A program made the position numbers and the translations under genes. From contig OY540819.1 of assembly GCA_961205875.1 (NCBI GenBank), positions 2,110,501-2,174,500 on the forward strand: a stretch of 64,000 nucleotides of DNA. Direction: 5' to 3'. Below, piece by piece: positions 56,429-64,000 of the stretch; the first letter of the stretch is position 1, and every line of letters starts with the position of its first letter. Source of the stretch: Sialis fuliginosa. Taxonomy: Eukaryota > Arthropoda > Insecta > Megaloptera > Sialidae. The notes beneath the pieces are model-generated. The model made no database searches. It had not been told where the DNA came from and was given only the letters and a program-made list of their open reading frames with translations.

Positions 56429-59400
56429 ATGACAGAAACGAAACAATGGAAGTAAGTGTTAATAATTATTTAATATGTATTTTAAAAACTTGAAATAATA
56501 TGCAGTATTTCAGGCTGACTGAATATTTTTTTTATGTATTTCGTTTTTCTCAAAATCTTTTTGTAGAACATTCAATTTATCTATGCAAAACTTTTAAATA
56601 AAATATTCCCTTATGAAAATAAAAATAATTGTTGTTTATGTAAAATATTATTCTTCTAGTAGAGGGAATAGAGACATAAAATGTGATGCATTCGGGAAGT
56701 TGGATTTTTTTCTCTTCATATGTTCGAAGATGAGTTGAAAATGTGCGATAAAATTTTCAAATATAAAATTTGATTTTTACACCCACAATCGACCATTTTT
56801 GAAAAAATTAATTAATGAGAAAACGTCGTAGGGTATTTTTTTTTTTTTAATTGTAGACTTTTTTATGTACTTTCTTGTGAATATATGCCAAAATCTGTTA
56901 AATAAGTTAAAATATCGTTTTTTTTTTATTAAAAAATGTTGTATTTGGGTACTACTGCGAATAAAATCTTAAAAAAACGCAATTCTTGTTGAATCACACT
57001 CACATAATATTAAAAGTCATTTGAAATAACATAAAAAATATGCAATATTAGAAATAAATACAAAACATCTATAATAAGACTATTAAAATGTGGTATAAAC
57101 CACAGAATAAAGATACATAATAATAATAATAATAAAGTATAAACATATATTACACGCACGTGGCCTTGATCGAGCATTAGTTAATACATTATTTATGATA
57201 TTTTAATTTATTTAACAGATTTTGGCATATGTTTACAAGAAAATACATAAAAGAATCTACTATTAAAAAAAATAAAATTTATCCTACGCCGTTTTCTCAT
57301 TAAATGGCGAGCTTTTTCATTTTTTCAAAAATGACCGATTGTGGGTGTAAAAATCAAATTTTATTTTTGAAAATTTTATCATTTATTTATAACATAAAAA
57401 TACATATTTCCTCTTATTTTCGTAAAAATCCCTTCATTTTTACGTTAATTATTGCATTATTAGTGATAAAAAAAGTTTTTCGACAATTTTTTTTATTTTT
57501 GAGGTTATGATGCGTTTGAAAAGTAACGCTACCTATGCAGTTCTATAGTCTATTAACTCATAAGTATTTTAATTTTTTTTAAATTTTCCTACGACCTATA
57601 GAACCGGAGATATTTCAAAAACAGTGTAGCGATATACTTGAAATGTATCAAAAATGCACAATTATGCAATTTTCTCGGGACGCACATGGCCGATTTTTCC
57701 AAATTTTTGATTTTCAACTAATCTTCGAACATATAAAGAGAAAATAAAAAAAAATTCAACTTCCCGAATGCATCACTTCAAAATGCTAATTTCCCTCTAC
57801 TATATTATGTATTTTAAAAACTTGAAATAATATGCAGTATTTCAGGCTGACTGAATATTTTTTTGATGTATGTATTTCGTTTCTCTCAAAATATCTCAAA
57901 ATCTTTTTGTAGAACATTCAATTTATCTATGCAAAACTTTTTAAATAAAATATTATCTTATGAAAATAAAAATAATTGTTGTTTATGTAAAATATTCTAA
58001 TGTATAAGTTGGAAATGTGAGATGTGTCTATTTACAATTAGACAAAGTGTTCCATATGGAAATCGGAAAAACTGTGTCTGGATGCACAGTCGAACGATTG
58101 ACGTGAATACGTGGAGTGGGATTAAATAATTTAAATATTTAAAAAATTTTGTTACACAGAATCGTTTGAATTTTTGTAAAATGGACATAAACTTCTTATA
58201 TAAATTTATCTGAATTTCTTATGATTTGTACGAACGTAAAAACAATTAATTCGAAATCGTAGAAATGCAAAATTTACTTTTTTAAATTTTTTTATTCAAT
58301 TTAAAAATATTTAATAAAAAAATTAAAAATGTTATTGCGTAGAGAATATATTCTTATATACTATTTTTTTTTCAATTCAATTGATATTTACAAGCGACAT
58401 CGTGGAAATATGATTTTTTTTGTAATATGAAGTTTTTCACTCATTAAAACTATTTAAATGTTTTGATTTGTACTTGTACCTCATAGATCTAATCGAGTTC
58501 TATAATTTGAAACCAAAATCTGCGTGGTAGCTGCTCTGAGTGTCGAGACATACTGATTTTAAATTTATACTAGCGCTCAAACTGATATCTGCACGTTATT
58601 CACGTTAAAAGGAACAGTTGTCTGTCTGTCTGTCACAGCCTTCTAGCTACTGAAGCGTTTGGGCTAGAAAACTGAGATTTGGCATAATTATAGTACACCT
58701 GAGTTATAAAAAGAAACATTTAAATATATAATTTTATTTAGTATTTTTAAGATTCCAAAAATAAAAATATCTGATAAGTAAATGCACAGTGCATCATTGT
58801 GGTAAATTCATCAAATCTAAATTTTTCTGTAATGCAAACGTCAAAATGACATTTAGAACGTCAAAATAATATTTAATATGTCAAAGTAAATAGCGGTTGT
58901 AAAAAACAAATGCAAATTTAGATAAATTTTTGTAAGGGAATATTTTACAACAAACGTGGTGACCTAAAGTATAAAATATCTGCCTTGGGAACCACGGGAC
59001 TTTCTTATACCTAACCTAACCTAACAGTGAATTGTATACGTGATTCTTTGTTTATTAAAACATTTCTAACAAAAGAAAACAAAATGAATAATATAGGTAA
59101 TATTATTCTCTCCATTATATAACAAGTGATTTTTTTTAACGTAATAACTGAAAACGGATGTTTACTCTTGTAAATTTTTGGATTTTTGAATTATTTTTGA
59201 AATAAGAAAAAAATGTTTTAGATAAAAAATGTCGAGTATGTTATTATCTATAATTTATTCCCCATACATTTTTTTCTAACATTTATGATTTAGCCAGAAA
59301 TCATTTTTTTATGTAATTATTTAGATTCACCTACACAGTTCACTCTCAGTATTACGTATAAGAAAGTCCCATGTTACCTACGGCAAATACACACACTGTT

Positions 59401-62400
59401 CAATCTCTGTAATACGTATAAGAAAGTCCCATGACACTCATGGCAGATATTTCTCCTCTGTTATGAACCATTTGAATTATAATAAATTTTTTTTTTCAAA
59501 AATTCGTTTTTACAAAAAAATGAGTAGAACATAAATTATAGATATAAATATTACCTACATTTTTTAACTTGACCATTTTTCTCTATTTCGCACTGTTTCA
59601 GAGTAATTTGAAAAATTAAAAAATCAACGTAGGTAAACATCCTTATCCGGTTGAAAGATCGTTTTCAAAAATAGGACGTTTTCTTCCCAGCCAAAAATTA
59701 ATCTTAAATATAAAATATCAGCCTTCTACGATTTGTCGTATTTGAGTTACAGCGCTTACAGACAGACAGACAGATGGACACACAGACATCATGGCGAAAA
59801 TAGTCAGAATGGATTCAGGGAAGGTCAAAATAGATAATTCCGTCAAAATCCGGAGTTCGAAAAAAATCGGCTTCACTATACTTACTTATACTAATGTATA
59901 TTTCATATACATGGTATAAGAAAGTAAAAAGTGAATGCTCTACAAAAAGAGTCTATACAATTTTCACGTAACATGTATCGTTCTTGAGATATCTTCAAAA
60001 AATAAATATTTTGGATGACCCCCCCCCCATTCAACACGGTTTTAATAATTTTGAAATGGGACGGTCCTTAAGCCAGTCCCAACCAAGTTTCATTAATATC
60101 GGTTCAGTGGTTCATGAGTTATGCGTGTGACAAGGATTCAGGGGACATATGGACGGGCAGACAGATAGACACGGAACGAAAAGTGTTTGTCTTGACGTGA
60201 AACGGAAAGATAAATTTAAAATTTTGAAATCGGAGAACATTTTTTTTGTTTCAATCTGAAACGATCACAAAGCTTCTCGTATCTTCGATATTGCGAGGAA
60301 GCAATGATATTCAACCTTATTATTATCGATTGAACTATGAACTCGTTTCGAAACCGAAGAAGAAACAAAATCTGACCACTGAAACCGAAAGCTAATGTAT
60401 CTAATTGACCTGATAATTTATATTTCAGTACAGTGGATTACAAGAAAGAACCAACGAAACTCATAATTGATACCGACGCTGGGTCGGACGACGCCGTTGC
60501 CATAGCGATGGCGATACGTGCATCTCGAATTTATGATAACTTTGAAATCGTGGCCATCACTTGCGTTTCCGGAAACACCAGGCTGGACAACGTGGTCGTC
60601 AATGTACTCAAAACGCTAACTGTTTTACAAGAAAAGAATGTATGTATTATGTATGGGTCCATAAATAAAAAATTACTTTTAAGGTCAACCTCGAGGATTT
60701 TCATGAATTTACAATATGTTATAAAAGATATTATGATTTTTTATAATTATTTATAAAAAAGTTATAACATAATGAATTTTTTAGCTATTTTTTTTAATTC
60801 CAAATATATTAAAAACTGTGCATTTTACGCAAAATTATCAAGATAGAATTATGTATTTAAAAAAAATCTTTTTGAGACAAAATATTAATTTGTCTACATT
60901 TTTTATAAAAAATAAAAACAAAAATGAAAATTTTAGTAAATAATCTTGCTTCGATTTAAAAAAAAATATAACTTATTTTATTCTAAAGATAATGCTGTTT
61001 GACTAGTTAGTTTACTCTGAATACTAATTAAAATATAAATATAACTGTGCATTTACTTGGCAAATGTTTTTTGAACGTAATAACATAAGCGAAAACGGAT
61101 GTTTACTCTTATCAATTTTTGAATTTTCGAATTATTTTTGAAATAAGAAAAAAATGTCGAGTATGTTATTATTTATAATTTATTCCTCATACATTTTTTT
61201 TCAACATTTATGATTCAGTCAGAATGAATTTTTTAAAATAATTATTTAGAATCACCTACATTGTTCACTCTCAGTATTACGTATAAGAAAGTCACATGGT
61301 ACCTATGGGAAATACGCACACTATTCAATATTTGTAATACGTATAAGAAAATCCCATGATACTCATGGCAGATATCTATTCTCTGTTATGAACCATTTGA
61401 ATTATAATTAATTATTTTTTTATTTGTTTTTTCGAAAAAATGAATAGAACATAAACTATAGATAATAACATTACCTACAATTTTTAACTTGACCATTTTT
61501 CTCTAATTCGCACTGTTTCAAAGTAATTCGAAAAATTCAAAAATCGACCTCAGTAAACATCCATATCAGGTTGAAAGATCGTTTTCAAAAAAAGGTTTTC
61601 TTCCCAGACAAAAATTAATCTTAAATATAAAATTTCACTCTTCTATGTTTGTCGTATTTGAGTACAGCGCTTACAGACAGACGGACACACAGACATCATG
61701 GCGAAAATAGTCAGAATGGATTCAGGGAAGGTCAAAATGGATAATTCCATCAAAATCCGGATTTCGAAAATACTCGGCTTAACAATATTTTTTCTTATAC
61801 TGCTGTATGTATATTTCATATACATGGGTATAAGAAAGTAAAAAATGAAGTTGACATCAAAATGACCTTAAATCTCCACTCAAGGTCAATTAACTAGCCC
61901 TGAAACTTTTGTACCAAACATTTTCTCTAAAAAAACCTTAGTATTCGAGATATTTGCTTGTATCAATTTAAATAGACTACCCAATATATAAGAACACTCT
62001 AAAAAAAACATCTGCCAAGTAAATTCACAGTGCTTCCTCGTGCTAAATTCACTAAAACCGATAGTGTTCAGATAAATTGCCTGGAATTGGTTAACCATTT
62101 AATTTTTATACAAATTTTACTAAAAAATCTTAGTTCGAAATTTTTCTTAAAACGCACCTGAATATGTTTTCATATATTTTTTATTTTTTGACAATTTCAA
62201 TCAAAATCTAAATTTATGCAAATGTCAAAATGACATTTAAAACGTAAAAGTGACATTTAAAACGCCAAAATGACATTTAAAACGTCAAAATGACATTTAA
62301 TATATCCAATCAAATATCAATTTAGAAAAACAAAACACGAATTTTTAAAATAAATTGAGATAAATCTTTGTAAGGGAATATTTTACAACAAACGTAGTAG

Positions 62401-63060
62401 ACCCATATTATAGAAAATTTAATGCTCTAAAATATTCTATAAAATTTTCTCGTTACATGTGTCGTTCTTGAGATATCTTGAAAAAAGAAATATTTTGGGG
62501 TGTCACCCCTCCCCCTTACACACGATTTTTAAACCAAACCCATCCATCCGACCAAGTTTCAATAATATCGGTTCAGTGGTTCATGAGTTTGCGTGTGACA
62601 AGGATTCAGGGGACAGACGGACGGACGGACGGACACACGGATAGATAGACAGACACGGAACGAAAAGTGTTTGTCTTGACGTGAAACGGATAAATCAATT
62701 TAAAATTTTGAAATTGGAGAACTTTTTTTTTGTCTCAATCTGAAACGATCACATAGCTTCTCGTATTTTCGATATTGCGAGGAAGCAAATATTATAATTA
62801 TTTATTATTAAATATATCCAGTTTGACTTTTTTCTACTCCAAAATATTTGGCATACTATTATTTAATTTTTTAAACATTTTTTTGTAGATCCCTGTTTAT
62901 ATCGGCTTAAATAGATCTATAGTGAATACACCGCAAACAGATAGCTTTTTTGGAGACGATGGCTTAGGAGATTTTGATTTTCCTGATGCACCAACCAAAG
63001 AAGATGCGCAGAAAGAGCATGCAGTTGATGCAATGATACGATTGGTCAAAGAAAATCTTG
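56429..63060 (+). CDS. Inosine/uridine-preferring nucleoside hydrolase-like, N-terminal part
   Basis: Certain exons are 60429-60639 and 62889-63060 (acceptors TATTTCAG and TTTTGTAG, donors GTATGT and GTATGA). The likely first exon is 56429-56451 (ATG ACA GAA ACG AAA CAA TGG AA, then GTAAGT). Its phase 2 end joins the phase of 60429 exactly, giving MTETKQW-N-TVDYKKEPTKL. The enzyme family splits the N-glycosidic bond of ribonucleosides for salvage. The hallmark LIIDTDAGSDDAVAI holds the calcium- and ribose-binding Asp residues (22, 24, 28 and 29 in this model). Next come AITCVSGNTRLDNVVVNVLK and IPVYIGLNRSIV with a DDGLGDF segment typical of the family. The catalytic-site His segment and the C terminus are missing because the next exon is beyond the window. 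The 4-kb first intron and the 2.2-kb second intron are filled with repeats. The first exon is an inference. Confidence 0.8.
56475..57998. repeat. Palindromic element between 180-190 bp direct repeats
   Basis: 56475-56653 and 57806-57998 are near-identical direct copies (TATGCAGTATTTCAGGCTGA, GAACATTCAATTTATCTATG). Between them, about 56656-57801 is an inverted-repeat element with TAGAGGGAA ends and matching GATGCATTCGGGAAGTTG blocks. It lies just inside the first intron of the nucleoside hydrolase gene. Confidence 0.65.
58070..58620. repeat. Dispersed repeat (inverted partner at 40655-41225)
   Basis: GATTGACGTGAATACGTGGA at the left and GCTGCTCTGAGTGTCGAGAC toward the right match the inverse of 40655-41225. 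Non-coding. Confidence 0.62.
58985..59935. repeat. Single arm of the GGGACTTTCTTATAC repeat, copy 2
   Basis: Bounded by ACTTTCTTATACC (58999) and its inverse GGTATAAGAAAGT near 59925. It matches one arm of 37480-39120 and 61060-61850. A CCTAACCTAACCTAAC run lies near its left edge (59010-59028). Confidence 0.62.
59940..60305 (+). repeat. Right half of the GCTTCCTCG repeat
   Basis: Matches the right part of 62031-62787 and ends CGATATTGCGAGGAAGCAA. It stops 124 bp before the nucleoside hydrolase exon at 60429. Confidence 0.65.
61060..61850. repeat. Single arm of the GGGACTTTCTTATAC repeat, copy 3
   Basis: Collinear with 58985-59935 from the GAAAACGGATGTTTACTCTT block to the terminal GGTATAAGAAAGTAAAAA. 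The κB-like motifs here have decayed (AAGAAAGTCAC, AAGAAAATCCC). Intronic to the nucleoside hydrolase gene. Confidence 0.65.
62031..62787 (+). repeat. Full-length single copy of the GCTTCCTCG repeat
   Basis: Runs from TGCTTCCTCGTGCTAAATTC to CGATATTGCGAGGAAGCA, so the extreme ends form a 10-bp inverted repeat TGCTTCCTCG. It contains four AACGT-AAA-TGACATTTAA units and a (GGAC/AGAC)n tract. It ends about 100 bp before the second safe exon of the nucleoside hydrolase. Confidence 0.65.
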
Positions 63061-63075
63061 GTATGAACATACAAT

Positions 63076-63717
63076 CACTGCCGGATTAAGCAAGCGTGGG
63101 ACCTGTAGCAAATGTTATAAAAAGGCCCTTGGCACTGGCTTCGCTAGGGGCCCCACCCCCCCTGGTGAAACTCGGGGAGTAAATCGATAGTTTCACCCGC
63201 TCCCCTTGAAAAAAAAAATTGATCCGTTAATAAAAGAATAATGGATATTTTATTGAATTCAGTTAACGGAAAGGGATGATAAAATTTGTTGAAATTTTTA
63301 TTCAAAAATTAGAAAGTGCAAGCTTTTGAATGACCTTTGGAACACGCAAATCAAATTAATTTTTGCGGAAATATAACTGTTTGAAAATTTTAATTTTTTG
63401 TTTTGCTTCTTTTTTAATTTTTTTGAGGAGTGTATAATAAAACACCACTTTAACAAACAAAACTTTCTTGATTTGATTTGAGCAAATTTAGAAAAATCGA
63501 TTTAAAAAAATCAAAGATCGGAGATTCAAAAATCGATTTTTCGATTAAATCGAATCGAGATCGGAAACCCTCAATTTAAATTATTTATTACTGTAGATTT
63601 GGACACCCCGTATCAATCATTGGACGGTAAGTGGTAAGTCCAATAAGAGATATTTTTTCGCAATGTCGCGGGGCCCGTAGCATTTGCTACTCCTGCTACG
63701 TTGTTAATCCGGCACTG
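63076..63717. mobile_element. Inverted-repeat element with CACTGCCGGATTAA ends
   Basis: Left end CACTGCCGGATTAAGC, right end GTTAATCCGGCACTG. Subterminal CCTGTAGCAAATG is inverted as CATTTGCTAC. The flanks CATACAAT and GATACAAA are similar but offset by a few bases. It sits 15 bp beyond the donor of the nucleoside hydrolase exon. Confidence 0.6.
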
Positions 63718-63799
63718 CTTGATACAAATAAGGCCTATACTCTCGTAAACCTGGTTCAGCGAATGTAACATTAATTTTTTTCGCAATTTCAAGGTGAAT

Positions 63800-64000
63800 T
63801 AATTAATTAAGCAATTAATACACCTTAACAAGGCCGTAATTAGAGGCTCTTGTCCGGGGGCAGCAAGTGACCGAGGGACCCTCACTATATATAAAATATA
63901 AAAATTGAAAGCCTTTTTTTTCGTTGCTACCTCAATTACGCTTGTTATTAATTTTAATGAACTATGCTCGAAGGCCACGGGGCTGTTACGACCCTGTACC
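63800..64000. other. Window end, start of another GC-richer repeat
   Basis: AAGGCCGTAATTAGAGGCTC begins a GC-richer segment that looks like a further transposon end. Its partner would lie outside the window. No exon of the nucleoside hydrolase was seen here. Confidence 0.3.

Noticed and set aside
59010..59028. CCTAACCTAACCTAAC resembles the insect telomere repeat TTAGG
   Set aside because: There are only about three and a half units, inside a transposon-like arm. It is far too short to be telomeric.

Overview
This window looks like nuclear DNA from an insect. It is very AT-rich, has intron-bearing metazoan genes with standard GT-AG introns and AATAAA signals, and is crowded with cut-and-paste DNA transposon remains. 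No bacterial, organellar or rRNA signal was seen. The species cannot be fixed from the sequence. A hemipteran or another arthropod with an AT-rich, repeat-rich genome would fit.

Four host genes can be modelled. (1) A cathepsin O-like papain-family protease lies on the minus strand (30448-33562, three exons, 357 residues). (2) Ribosomal protein S3 lies on the plus strand (34811-35850, three exons, 237 residues), head to head with the protease. (3) A TMEM33/Kr-h2 membrane protein lies on the minus strand (46980-54016, five exons, 257 residues); its introns are packed with transposons. (4) The N-terminal part of a nucleoside hydrolase lies on the plus strand. Its safe exons are 60429-60639 and 62889-63060, a likely first exon is at 56429-56451, and the gene runs off the right edge.

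The left half (1-30 kb) contains no recognisable host gene. It holds decayed transposase pieces, all on the minus strand: P-element/THAP9-like (4.6-5.2 and 6.5-7.0 kb), PIF/Harbinger-like (7.8-8.1 kb), MULE/NOF-like (3.1, 10.3 and 10.7-11.4 kb), a Myb/SANT-like fragment (14.5-14.7 kb) and a protein with an EEADTR...DTDVL signature (3.7-4.0 kb). An unrecognised 214-codon ORF lies at 13629-14273. Around these are long foldback elements, including one loaded with AGGTCA/TCAAGGTCA motifs (8814-10084) and a tandem-unit foldback array (11577-13570). A 565-bp element interrupts that array with no target duplication, between AAA and TTT.

The rest of the window is dominated by non-autonomous elements whose ends can be read directly. 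hAT-type elements have 8-bp target duplications (16852-17974, 18471-18635, 31248-31631, 36278-37256, 41951-42319, 46391-46757, 50403-51302 and others). Harbinger-type elements have TTA duplications (26859-27870, 32282-32521, 34348-34679). Palindromic elements have TA duplications (22623-23922, 25218-26062, 28642-29551, 39884-40511). A hammerhead-ribozyme-like core sits in a TMEM33 intron at 47955-48004. The host genes are unrelated in function (lysosomal protease, ribosome and DNA repair, ER membrane, nucleoside salvage), and nothing suggests co-regulation beyond the shared intergenic region of the protease and RpS3.
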